A stretch of DNA of 64,000 nt, taken from the NCBI RefSeq assembly GCF_005048155.1, contig NZ_SUMB01000002.1, positions 372,001 through 436,000 on the forward strand, read 5' to 3'. This DNA is from Streptomyces piniterrae. GTDB lineage: Bacteria; Actinomycetota; Actinomycetes; Streptomycetales; Streptomycetaceae. The stretch's first letter is position 1, and every line of letters starts with the position of its first letter. The notes beneath the pieces are model-generated. The model had not been told where the DNA came from and did no database searches. It saw only the letters and a list, made by a program, of their open reading frames with translations. Made by a program: the position numbers and the translations under genes. Of this stretch, positions 43,663 to 51,771 are shown piece by piece.

Positions 43663-43705
43663 GCACGTCGAGGCACTGATGCATAGCAACAGTGCCTCGG
43701 CGTGT
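43663..43705. terminator. Conservon terminator hairpin
   Basis: Perfect 10-bp arms CGAGGCACTG/CAGTGCCTCG (43669-43678, 43690-43699), extendable by about six more pairs with G-U wobbles, with an 11-nt loop, 45 bp after the P450 stop. Confidence 0.8.
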
Positions 43706-43742
43706 GTGTCTTGGCGCCTCAGTCAAACGCCGGACGTGACTA

Positions 43743-43970
43743 CTGTGCGTTAAAGATCTCCCCATGTTTCCTTCGGCAGCTAACAGCGGCTTCCGCAAGA
43801 TGCCCTCCGCGTGTCCCGAGGGCGGTCAGGGCGTTCCAGAGCTCTTCGCGCTCCGCGTTCCTACCGGACTTCTTGTCGGCGTAGATGCGTACGCAGCCGG
43901 CGGCTTCGAGGGCGAGGATCTGGCGGTCGAGGAGTTGACCCTTGTCCGTTATCCTCGCACATCTGATCGA
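43743..43970 (-). pseudogene. Tn3-type resolvase (serine recombinase) N-terminal fragment
   Basis: Reads CARITDKGQLLDRQILALEAAGC, RIYADKKSGRNAEREELWNALTAL. This aligns by eye with the N-terminal catalytic part of Tn3-family resolvases (YARVST-x-Q-x-LDRQ-x-x-AL-x-x-AGC, DK-x-SG-x-x-x-x-RPEL). The start is missing, the catalytic Ser position in the first block is changed, and homology ends after ~60 residues. Dead remnant. Confidence 0.75.
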
Positions 43971-44227
43971 CTTACCACTGGGAACGGAGGGGGCCGGCGC
44001 GAGAGGATCTGTGTCGTCATCGAGAGGCTGCGGCACCCCGGAAGGTACAGAAATCGGGGTGGTTAAGTTGTTGAGCGCCGCGACTTTCTGACACCGCTTT
44101 ATAAGCATGATCCATGCGGATCGGCGATCATTCGGGCCGATTTTTAACCTTGCCCAGGTATCGACCGATACATGAACAAGATCGACAGCGGCGGGGGTGA
44201 ATATGTGTCTGAGTATTTGCCTTGGTC
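43971..44227. other. AT-richer gap between resolvase remnant and class II cyclase
   Basis: No gene seen. It includes a TATAAGC-containing AT-rich patch near 44100, which could be the former resolvase promoter or res region; not demonstrable from sequence alone. Confidence 0.35.
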
Positions 44228-45697
44228 TCACCGCAGTGACATGGACCCGCCTACTGAACGGTTCTCCCTGGCTTGCTCGGCCAGGGCAGTGAGGACGTGG
44301 ATGTCGGCGAGGACGGGATAGTCGAAGGGGATGGGGCGCGGGCCCACCTGGTCGGGTGGCGCGGTGAAGCCGCCGTCCGGGCGGCGGTGGCTCAGCAGGT
44401 AGGCGGCGGCCCGCGCCCGGGAGACTTCGGATCCATGGCTGGCCGCGACGGGGAGCGCATGGGCTGTGGAGATGGCGTCGGAGGGTGCGCCCGGTTGGTG
44501 ACCCCAGCCGCCGTCGGGGTTCTGGGTCCGGGCCAGGTACCGGGTCGCGGTGGCGATGGCCTGAGGAATGCGGGGGTCGCCGGGTGGGGCCTGAGTGAGG
44601 GCCTGCAGCACGTGCGCCAGGACACTCGACGCGCTTGCGGTCCAGCTCGGGGCGAAGGAGCCGTCTTCGCGCTGGGCGTCGAGGAGGAAGGCGAGGGAGG
44701 CGTTGAGGAGCGGGGCGTGGCGGGGCCAGGACGGAGCAAGGGCGATGACGGCCCCGGCGGTGAGGTCGGTCTCCGCGGCGTGTCCGGAGAGGTAGGTGGA
44801 GTAGCCGCCGCTGGAGTCGGCCATGGCGACGAGGTACTTCTCCGCTTTGCGGAGCGCTTCGGCGTAGCGCTGCGGGGCGAGTGTGCGGAGGAAGTGCATG
44901 CATCTGGTGGTGTCGTCGACGTCTGTCTGAGTGGTGGTTTCGGTGTAGCCCCAGGCGCCGTCGATCTGCAGGTCCGCAAGGTAGTCGGCCATGCGGAGCG
45001 TGATCGGCTCGGGAGCGCCGGCGAGGGTCAGCGCGGTGCCTGCCAGAGCGGTGACCCAGACCGTCTGGCCTTCGATGAAGGGGATTCCGCCGTCGGGGTT
45101 GGCGGTGCGGGTGATGGCGTCGATTCCCTTGGAGAGGAGCGGGCTGTCCGGTCGGCAGTTGTGCAGGGCGTGCAGCGCGATCAGATGGGCGAGGACGTTG
45201 CCCTCCCACACGCTCTCTGCTCCGAACCCTTCGAGTCGGCTGATGAGTTGGGCCAGGTCACGCGGGTCCGGCGGCAGGCCACGCGCGTGACCGTGGAGGA
45301 GGCCGATTGCGCACAGGGTGAGTTCGGTCCAGCTGGCCTGCGGGCCGTAGTGGGGCGGCTCGGGGCGACTGGTGAAGGGAAGCTCGCCTACGATCCCGAG
45401 CACCGCTTCGATCAGGACGCGCTTTCGAGGCCCCGTGACGTGCTGGTAGCTCTGCAGATAGGTGAGGACCGGCCCGGGGTCGCCGGGGCCGTGCAGCGTG
45501 GCGTGTGCGAGGCGTTCGTCGAGGAATCCGGACGGACGCGCCGAGTCGAGGAAGGCGCCGAGCTTCTCGTTGCGCAGATCTGTCTTGTCGAGGAGCGCAT
45601 ACAGCAGGGCTGATTCCAGAATGCGGCTTTCGCACGGGGTGCGGACGGCGCCGTCAGCCGCGATCTGGCTGACGATCCGGTCGATGAGACGGTTCAC
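44228..45697 (-). CDS. Class II diterpene cyclase-like protein (DxDD)
   Basis: Protonation-initiated terpene cyclase of the squalene-hopene/class II diterpene family, about 490 residues. The catalytic acid motif is DVDD (TTQTDVDDTTRC, near residue 250). Repeated QW-like blocks include NPDGGIPF, DGAWGYTE, EDGSFAPSW, NPDGGWGH and PDGGFTAP. Size fits bacterial class II cyclases that convert GGPP to a bicyclic diphosphate. The start is probably GTG 45697, sharing GTGA with the stop of the class I synthase gene; GTG 45706 and 45709 are alternatives. Translational coupling to a class I synthase argues for a two-step diterpene pathway. No GGPP synthase is in the window. Confidence 0.88.
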   Translation of the reverse strand: MNRLIDRIVSQIAADGAVRTPCESRILESALLYALLDKTDLRNEKLGAFLDSARPSGFLDERLAHATLHGPGDPGPVLTYLQSYQHVTGPRKRVLIEAVLGIVGELPFTSRPEPPHYGPQASWTELTLCAIGLLHGHARGLPPDPRDLAQLISRLEGFGAESVWEGNVLAHLIALHALHNCRPDSPLLSKGIDAITRTANPDGGIPFIEGQTVWVTALAGTALTLAGAPEPITLRMADYLADLQIDGAWGYTETTTQTDVDDTTRCMHFLRTLAPQRYAEALRKAEKYLVAMADSSGGYSTYLSGHAAETDLTAGAVIALAPSWPRHAPLLNASLAFLLDAQREDGSFAPSWTASASSVLAHVLQALTQAPPGDPRIPQAIATATRYLARTQNPDGGWGHQPGAPSDAISTAHALPVAASHGSEVSRARAAAYLLSHRRPDGGFTAPPDQVGPRPIPFDYPVLADIHVLTALAEQARENRSVGGSMSLR

Positions 45698-46794
45698 ACC
45701 TCCCACCACCAAGCGACCGACGGGAGGGCGGTCAACGGCGGATGGGGGTGGCCGCTGGGAGCGTCGGCGAAGACGACAGGCCACCTCACGCGGGTCTTGC
45801 GCTGGAAGTAGGAGAAATCGCTCCGATTCCGCATCAGGTCTGACGCCCAGTCCAGATGGCCCCGGATCAGGGCGGTCAGATTGAGCAGATAGGCCCGCAG
45901 TTCGGGTCGCGCCGTGGTCAGCACCCGGTCCCTGAGCTTCAGAAAACGGCCCACTAGGAGATCGTGCGTTCCGACAGTCTGGGCTAGCCCAGCGTCGAAC
46001 GAGCCCACCTCGCGTGCAAGGGTCGCGACCAGAGAGCTCTCGATGTCGCCGTCCAGATCCCTGCCGTAGCTGTACAGATCGTTGTCGATCCTGGCGATCA
46101 GGCAGGTGAGCTCAGTCAGGGCCCGCACCTCCGGCCGTTCCAGGTCGTCCGGCGCCACCGTCGGTCCGTCGATGACGGCCATGACGTTGGTGAAGATCTG
46201 CAGCAGGCTGGAGCCGATGCCGCGGACGAAGTATTCGTCGAGCGAGGGGAAGCGGCCGCGCTTCTGGTAAGCGGCTTCGTGGAGGCAGACGAAGAAGGTG
46301 ATTCGCACGGAGGCGGCCCACCGGCCGACCTGCTGATCGGAGGTGCGTTCCTCCATGCGTCTGCGCAGGTCCCGGGCAGCCGCCAGATGGCCAGACCCCG
46401 ATTCTGGGCCGTCCGGCAAGGGCATTGCGGCGGGAGTGTCGAAGGCGCGCTGGATCCGGGAGAGGAACCCGCACAGGTCGGCCAGATCCGGCGCCTTGGG
46501 CTGGGCGTCGTTGGATTGGGGGCTGGGATCTGTGTCGTCGTCGATGATGAAGGTCCAGTAGGCGACGTCCGAGAGCAGTTGCAGACCCTTCAGATCCGCC
46601 GCGGGCGCGAAGCGTCCCGCCAGTTCGCCAATCCGGAGCTTCTCCGGCTTAACTTTGACGAGTTGCGGATCGCGAGGAAGTCCGAACCTGCGGGCGAACT
46701 CCGCGGTCCCGCGGTCGGCCGCGCGCCAGGCCGGGTTGATCGCGGGCTCGATTGGACACCACAGTGGCGGAATCGTGTACGCCGCATCCGCCAT
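45694..46794 (-). CDS. Class I terpene synthase
   Basis: Ionisation-dependent terpene synthase of 366 residues. ATG 46794 follows GGGGAGG. Motifs are the Asp-rich FIIDDDTDPS (about residue 90), the effector region, and the NSE triad variant IDNDLYSYGRDLDGD (Asp for the final Glu), then the C-terminal WASDLMRNRSDFSYF with the usual R-Y-like pair replaced in part. The N-terminus PPLWCPIEPAINPAWRAADRGTAEFARRFGL is typical of actinobacterial terpene synthases. It overlaps the class II gene, and is expected to ionise the class II product or GGPP. It is flanked by Tn3 fragments on both sides of the pair. Confidence 0.92.
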   Translation of the reverse strand: MADAAYTIPPLWCPIEPAINPAWRAADRGTAEFARRFGLPRDPQLVKVKPEKLRIGELAGRFAPAADLKGLQLLSDVAYWTFIIDDDTDPSPQSNDAQPKAPDLADLCGFLSRIQRAFDTPAAMPLPDGPESGSGHLAAARDLRRRMEERTSDQQVGRWAASVRITFFVCLHEAAYQKRGRFPSLDEYFVRGIGSSLLQIFTNVMAVIDGPTVAPDDLERPEVRALTELTCLIARIDNDLYSYGRDLDGDIESSLVATLAREVGSFDAGLAQTVGTHDLLVGRFLKLRDRVLTTARPELRAYLLNLTALIRGHLDWASDLMRNRSDFSYFQRKTRVRWPVVFADAPSGHPHPPLTALPSVAWWWEV

Positions 46795-46921
46795 GCCGCC
46801 TCCCCTCACTGACCGTGTCATCAGGATTCTGGCGTGATCAGCCTTAGCCAAGAGTCTGATCGTCACCAAACGAAGCAGAAACGTCACCAAACGAAGCAGA
46901 AGTAGCACAGGTCGGCGCACA

Positions 46922-47200
46922 TCACGAGTACTTACGCGCCCCCCCGAGTGTCACAGGGGGCACCGGCCCCGGCGCCGTCCCTCCCCTGGGGTGCCGCCGG
47001 GGCCGCCCGCTACAGTCCGACTCCGGGCTCGTCGATGGACACGGTCCACAGGGGCGGTGTCCATCGACGAGCTGGGCGAGTTCGCGCGGAACTTTCGCAG
47101 GAACGGTGAGGGCGAAGTAGCGGATCAGCTCGTCCTTGCCGATCGTTGGGAAGGACCGTAAGCCCTCCAGTTCCTCATCCGAGAACACCCGCGTTGCCAT
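46922..47200 (-). pseudogene. Tn3-family transposase N-terminal remnant (DUF4158-like)
   Basis: From ATG 47200: MATRVFSDEELEGLRSFP, IGKDELIRYFALT. This matches the start of Tn3-family TnpA (DUF4158: FSDxELxRLxGFP, DELxRFFTLT). Homology fails after ~40 residues and continues into low-complexity Pro/Gly text that includes a perfect inverted repeat (47027-47072). The remaining ~950 residues of a transposase are absent. Confidence 0.75.
47027..47072. repeat. Perfect 16-bp inverted repeat at the transposase breakpoint
   Basis: Arms GCTCGTCGATGGACAC (47027-47042) and its exact complement (47057-47072) flank a 14-nt spacer. The right arm is part of the transposase-like frame (QLVDGH); the left arm is its inverted copy. 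Confidence 0.85.
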
Positions 47201-48042
47201 CGGCCCCTCCCACCCCACTCGATCAACACAGACGGGCACCACCGGTACCCGGCCAGCTGGTGCGGACAGAAGAGAACCCCCAAAGTGGCCTCAGCAGTAC
47301 GGGGGTTGCGTCAGCCTACGGCATCCGCGACGTGGGCCGTCCCCTTAATCCCGGAGGCTCGCCACGGTCGGGTCGGCCTTGATCCGCTTCGAGCTGCGCA
47401 CCGCGCCGAGCACCCGCGGTCGGCCGTTCGTCCGGCCATTCCTCGGGCTCGACCATAGTCTGCCGGCCGACCGTGAGTACGGACATCAGCAGCCCCTTGT
47501 CTGCTCGTCGTTCAGGTCGTTCAATGGTGGCTCGTCGGCACTCAGCATGGCCGCGACGCTACCGACCCGCCCATGGGCACCACGCCGTTCCCCGAGATCG
47601 CCCAGATCAACGGCTGCCGCATGGCTCAGCGTTGTCTCTTCCGCGAGAACTACCGGGATCCCGACGGTGGCGGCCAGGCTGAAGATGCCGACCCCGATGC
47701 CGATCATCGTCAGCTGGGTGAGGCCGTGTGCTGACTGGCTGGCTGCTCGTGGGGCAGCGTTCGTCTGAAGACTCCCTGCGGTCCTCTTCCCAGCAATGGG
47801 GGAAGGTGCAATTTCGGGGTGTGGTTGGGGGACATCGCTCGCTGCCTGTCAGGCAACGGCGGCACGACGACGGGCCACCGTCGTGGCGTGGTCACTACAG
47901 GCCTGAAACCATCGCCCAGGTTCATTGCCCGCAAAGAGATCCCAGCGCGAGCACAGCTGATGAGGCTGTGGATGCGCTGCGATGCGGATGCGTCTGTGTC
48001 CGGGCCTGCGCCTGCGCCTGCGCCTGCGTCAGAGCGTGCCCG
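47201..48042. other. Region without a confident gene
   Basis: About 840 bp. A 73-codon minus-strand frame (47486-47707) begins with a membrane-like MIGIGVGIFSLAATVGIPVVLA but has no ribosome site and turns into non-coding-like text, so it is probably a fragment of a lost transporter gene. A CCTGCG hexamer run lies at 48004-48028. Otherwise nothing recognised; likely decayed DNA to the right of the Tn3 remnant. Confidence 0.45.
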
Positions 48043-48957
48043 CTAAGTCGGGCTGCCGCGCCGGGTTTCGGCCACCGCCCGCAGGACGTCGACCAACGCC
48101 GCAACCGTCGGTCGGCGTTCGGTCGAGGAGCGGAACACCACGACGATGTGCCGCTCGATCTTCTCGCGCAGCTTCACCACGTCGAAGCGGGAGGCGCGCA
48201 GTCGGAGCATGAGGTCTGTCACCGTGCTCACGCCGATGCCCGCCTCGACCAGTGCCAGGGTGGCCGCGGTGTCCGTCACCTCGTGGCGCACGTCGGGTTC
48301 GATGCCGGCTCGTCGGCAGGCGGTGCGCACGGCGCGGCCGTAGTAGCTGTCGGCCGACGGGAGGATCCAGCCCAGGTGTTGGGTGTCGGCCAACGAGATG
48401 TCCTTGCGGCGGTCCATCGACCCAGCCGGTACCGCGAGTGAGAAACGTTCCCGGTAGAGCCGTCTCACCCGAAGGGCCGGATCGCGGGGGATGGGCACAT
48501 CCGGGTAGTCCAGGCCGAGGGCCAGGTCGACGGCCCCGGAGGCGACCGCGTCGTACACCTCGTCGACGTCCATATCGCGGCTGTGCACGGCCAGCCCCGG
48601 ATGGGTCTCGCGCGCCCGTTGCAGGGCCAGCGGCAGAATCTCGGCGGCGGCGGTGGCGAACAGGCCGACGAGCAGTACCCCGGAGATCTCGTTGCGGGTG
48701 CGCTCCAGGGCCTCGACCGCTTCGGCCTCCGTGGCCAGGATGCGCTCGGCGTGCGAGGCCAGCGTCCTCCCGGCGTCGGTGAGTTCCACCCTCCGTCCCA
48801 CCCGCTGCAACAGCTCCATGCCGGTGGTCTTCTCCAGCGCGGCGATCTGCTGGGAGACCGCTCCGGGGGTGTATCCCAGGGCGTGGGCCACCGCGGTGAT
48901 GGTTCCGCGCCTGGTCAGCTCGACGAGGGAGCGCAGCTGGGAACTCGTCCAGTCCAT
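48043..48957 (-). CDS. LysR family transcriptional regulator
   Basis: 304 residues. N-terminal winged HTH (LVELTRRGTITAVAHALGYTPGAVSQQIAALEK) and a periplasmic-binding-like effector domain from about 90. It is divergent from the oxidase-HglS-ALDH genes with a short intergenic region containing an AT-rich ATTAATTATT block. It probably activates that set in response to lysine or a catabolite such as pipecolate or aminoadipate; the ligand is inferred from context. LysG-like relatives also control lysE, and a LysE gene lies at the far end of the cluster. Confidence 0.9.
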   Translation of the reverse strand: MDWTSSQLRSLVELTRRGTITAVAHALGYTPGAVSQQIAALEKTTGMELLQRVGRRVELTDAGRTLASHAERILATEAEAVEALERTRNEISGVLLVGLFATAAAEILPLALQRARETHPGLAVHSRDMDVDEVYDAVASGAVDLALGLDYPDVPIPRDPALRVRRLYRERFSLAVPAGSMDRRKDISLADTQHLGWILPSADSYYGRAVRTACRRAGIEPDVRHEVTDTAATLALVEAGIGVSTVTDLMLRLRASRFDVVKLREKIERHIVVVFRSSTERRPTVAALVDVLRAVAETRRGSPT

Positions 48958-49095
48958 ATAGAGACCCTAATAGATCAGTCGCATTAATTATTCATGGACG
49001 TCAATGGTTGGGTGCGCCACGATGGCGGGCAGGCAGCGGGGAGTGGGCAGTGGCTTGTCGGCGTTTGGGGTTGCCTTGTGGAAGGGATCGGCGTT

Positions 49096-50280
49096 TTGTC
49101 CAGCTCACCTACCGCGTCCGCCTTTCGTGCCGTTCCGTCGGCCGCCGATGTGGTGATCATCGGTGGCGGGGTGATGGGTGCCGGCATCGCGTTCCATCTG
49201 GCCGAGGCCGGGGTGCACGACATTGTCGTGGTCGAGCGGGGCGAGCTGGGCAGTGGCAGCTCGGGGAAGCCGATCGGCGGCGTACGGGCCCAGTTCTCCG
49301 ACCCTCTCAACATCGAACTCGGCAGCCGGAGCCTGCGGGCCTTTCAGGACTTCCCGCAGCGCCCCGGCGCGGATATCCGGCTCGACAACGTCGGCTACCT
49401 CTTTCTGCTCACCACCGACGAGCAGGCCGCCGAATTCGAGAACAGCGTCAGGATCCAGAACGGTCTGGACGTGCCCAGTCGCATGGTCACACCCGAGGAG
49501 GCCCGCCGGCTGTGTCCCTATGTCGGCAGCGAAGGTCTGGTGGCCGGGGTCTTCTCACCCGCCGACGGACACGCCCGGCCGGGCCTGGTGGTGCGGGGAT
49601 ATGCCGCAGCGGCGGCCCGTGCCGGGGTCACCTTCGTGACGCATACCGGAGTGACCGGTATCGACACGGCCGGCGACCGTGTCACGGCCGTGCACACGGA
49701 CCGGGGCGTGATCTCCTGCGCCACCGTCATCTGTGCGGCGGGTGCCTGGTCCGGGCAGATCGGCGAAATGGCGGGGATCGACCTGCCGGTACGGCCGGTA
49801 CGGCGCCAACTCGCGTTCACCGAGCCGCTCACGCGCCCGGTGCCGCGCATCCCGTTCACGATCGACTTCACCTCGTCGGCCTACTTCCACAACAGTGACG
49901 ACGGGCTGCTGTTCGGCCTGGCCGACCCGGACGAGCCGGACGGGTTCGACACCACCTGGACCCCGGAGTGGCTCGGACTCTTCCGGGACGTCGTACGGCG
50001 CCGGGCCCCCGCCCTGGCCGACATGGGGACGGCGAGCGGCTGGGCCGGGCTGTACGAGGTCACGCCCGACCACAACGCGTTGATAGGTCGGTCCGGTGAA
50101 CTCGTCAACTTGCTTTACGCCACCGGGTTTTCCGGTCATGGCTTCCTGCAGGCGCCCGCGGTCGGGGAGATCGTGCGTGACCTGTACCTGGACCGCGCAC
50201 CGTGCGTCGACATCTCGCCGCTGAGCGCCGACCGCTTCCGGACCGGGGACGGGACCCGCCCAGAAGCCCATGTGGTGTGA
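49096..50280 (+). CDS. FAD-dependent amine/amino-acid oxidase (DAO family)
   Basis: Flavoprotein with an N-terminal Rossmann motif VVIIGGGVMGAGIAFHLAEAG and SGSSGKPIGGVR, a C-terminal GLYEVTPDHNALIG and FSGHGFLQAPAVGE typical of the DAO/sarcosine-oxidase/AmaA group. The start is uncertain: TTG 49096 has GGAAGGGA 8 bp before it, while ATG 48994 is in frame without a ribosome site. The next genes are HglS- and AASADH-like, so the best guess is oxidation of pipecolate or of D-2-aminoadipate, feeding the lysine catabolic route. It could also take another secondary amine. Confidence 0.85.
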   Translation: MSSSPTASAFRAVPSAADVVIIGGGVMGAGIAFHLAEAGVHDIVVVERGELGSGSSGKPIGGVRAQFSDPLNIELGSRSLRAFQDFPQRPGADIRLDNVGYLFLLTTDEQAAEFENSVRIQNGLDVPSRMVTPEEARRLCPYVGSEGLVAGVFSPADGHARPGLVVRGYAAAAARAGVTFVTHTGVTGIDTAGDRVTAVHTDRGVISCATVICAAGAWSGQIGEMAGIDLPVRPVRRQLAFTEPLTRPVPRIPFTIDFTSSAYFHNSDDGLLFGLADPDEPDGFDTTWTPEWLGLFRDVVRRRAPALADMGTASGWAGLYEVTPDHNALIGRSGELVNLLYATGFSGHGFLQAPAVGEIVRDLYLDRAPCVDISPLSADRFRTGDGTRPEAHVV

Positions 50281-50308
50281 CCCTCTCGTGCGAAAGGCAG
50301 AACCTTCC

Positions 50309-51712
50309 ATGATCAGCCAGTGGCAGCTGCGCGCCGCCTTCGCCGCGCGGCTCTCGGAGATGTACGGGCGTGAGGTCCCCGCGTACACCACGCTCGTGGA
50401 CGTCTCGCGCGAGGTCAACGAGGGCGTCCTGCGCGCACGGGGCGCGGACGCCGAACGCCTCGGTTCCATCGGCCGGGTGACCTCGGAACGGCATGGCGCC
50501 ATCCGGGTCGGCACCCCCGGTGAACTGCGCCAAGTCGCCCGTATCTTCGGTGCGTTGGGGATGCGCCCGGTCGGGTTCTACGACCTGCGGGAAGCCGCCG
50601 CCAGCGCGGTGCCCGTCGTGTCGACCGCGTTCCGCCCCGTCGACGGAGAGGAACTGGCCCGCAACCCGTTCCGCGTCTTCACCTCCCTGCTCACCCCCGC
50701 CGACCCCCGGTTCTTCGACGCCGGTCTGCGCTCCCGCCTGGAGACGTTCCTCGCCGGCCGAGAGCTGTTCCCGCCGGAGCTGCTCGCACTGGCCGACCGG
50801 GCGGAAGCGGAGCGGGAGCTGCCGGACGCCGAGGCCGAGCGGTTTCTCCAACTCGCCGTCGGGGCCTTTGAGTTGTCCACCGAGCCGATCGACAAGGCCT
50901 GGTACGAGACCCTGGAGAGGGTCTCCGCCGTCGCCGCGGACATCGGCGGCGTACGCAGCACCCACATCAACCACCTCACCCCGCGCGTCCTGGACATCGA
51001 CGAGCTCTACCGGCGGATGACCGAGCGCGGCATCGAGATGATCGACACCATTCAGGGGCCGCCGGCCTGGAAGGGGCCGGACGTCCTGCTGCGTCAGACG
51101 TCCTTCCGGGCGCTCGCCGAGCCCCGGTCGCTGCGCCTCGCGGACGGCAGCGTGACCCGCGGCGCCCTGCGGGTGCGGTTCGGCGAGGTCGAGGCCCGCG
51201 GTATCGCCCTGACCCGTGAGGGCCGGGCGCTCTACGACCGGCTGCTCGGCCTGGTCGACCGCCGGGCTTCCCGCCAGCCGGACGCTGACCGTGGCGAACT
51301 CGCCCGTGCCGTGTGGGAGGAGAACCTGCCCGGCACCGAACGGGAACTCGCCGCACGGGGGCTGGGCTACTTCACGTACCACGTGGTGCCCGGTCGGGCG
51401 CGGGACGGAAGCCGTCCGCCGGGCAGTGTCGGCGAACTCGTGGAACAGGGCTGGGTACGCGCCGAACCCCTCGTCTACGAGGACTTTCTGCCTCGCTCCG
51501 CGGCCGGCATCTTCCAGTCCAACCTCAGCGGCGAAGGCTCCAGGGACAACGAGCGGGAAGGCGCCGCCTACGACACCGAGTGGCTCTCCGGCGCCATGGG
51601 CCGCGAAGTCCTGGACCCCTTCGACCTCTACGAGCAGCAGCGGAACGAGTCCCTCGCCGCGGTCGCCCGGCAGCTCGGCACCGACACCCCGCTCGTCCGA
51701 CCTGTCACCTGA
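50309..51712 (+). CDS. hglS: 2-oxoadipate dioxygenase/decarboxylase, HglS-like (former DUF1338)
   Basis: Non-haem iron enzyme that converts 2-oxoadipate to D-2-hydroxyglutarate with loss of CO2 and use of O2. 467 residues, as expected for HglS. Metal-ligand regions by eye are SERHGAIRVG (His about 62), RSTHINHLTPRVLD (second His) and a later Glu in the FGEVEARGIALT segment. ATG 50309 is preferred to an upstream in-frame ATG that overlaps the oxidase. It sits between the oxidase and the semialdehyde dehydrogenase, exactly the set needed to take lysine carbon through 2-aminoadipate to 2-hydroxyglutarate. Confidence 0.88.
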   Translation: MISQWQLRAAFAARLSEMYGREVPAYTTLVDVSREVNEGVLRARGADAERLGSIGRVTSERHGAIRVGTPGELRQVARIFGALGMRPVGFYDLREAAASAVPVVSTAFRPVDGEELARNPFRVFTSLLTPADPRFFDAGLRSRLETFLAGRELFPPELLALADRAEAERELPDAEAERFLQLAVGAFELSTEPIDKAWYETLERVSAVAADIGGVRSTHINHLTPRVLDIDELYRRMTERGIEMIDTIQGPPAWKGPDVLLRQTSFRALAEPRSLRLADGSVTRGALRVRFGEVEARGIALTREGRALYDRLLGLVDRRASRQPDADRGELARAVWEENLPGTERELAARGLGYFTYHVVPGRARDGSRPPGSVGELVEQGWVRAEPLVYEDFLPRSAAGIFQSNLSGEGSRDNEREGAAYDTEWLSGAMGREVLDPFDLYEQQRNESLAAVARQLGTDTPLVRPVT

Positions 51713-51760
51713 CCTGTCATCCGACGTGTCACCTGACCTCTCACCTGACCTCTCATCCGA
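51700..51760 (+). repeat. CACCTGACCT direct repeats between hglS and ALDH
   Basis: Four imperfect GTCACCTGACCT/CTCATCCGAC units. They overlap the hglS stop and fill the 59-bp gap before the ALDH ribosome site. Confidence 0.7.
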
Positions 51761-51771
51761 CAAGGAGCGCT

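Noticed and set aside
43740..45209. A 489-codon minus-strand frame running from the resolvase fragment into the class II cyclase
   Set aside because: Only its last ~76 codons have resolvase character. The upstream part is an out-of-frame reading of the cyclase gene, which has the DxDD and QW motifs in another frame.
47486..47707. Small membrane protein gene
   Set aside because: Hydrophobic start but no ribosome site, and the second half reads like non-coding sequence. Treated as debris in the gene-less region.
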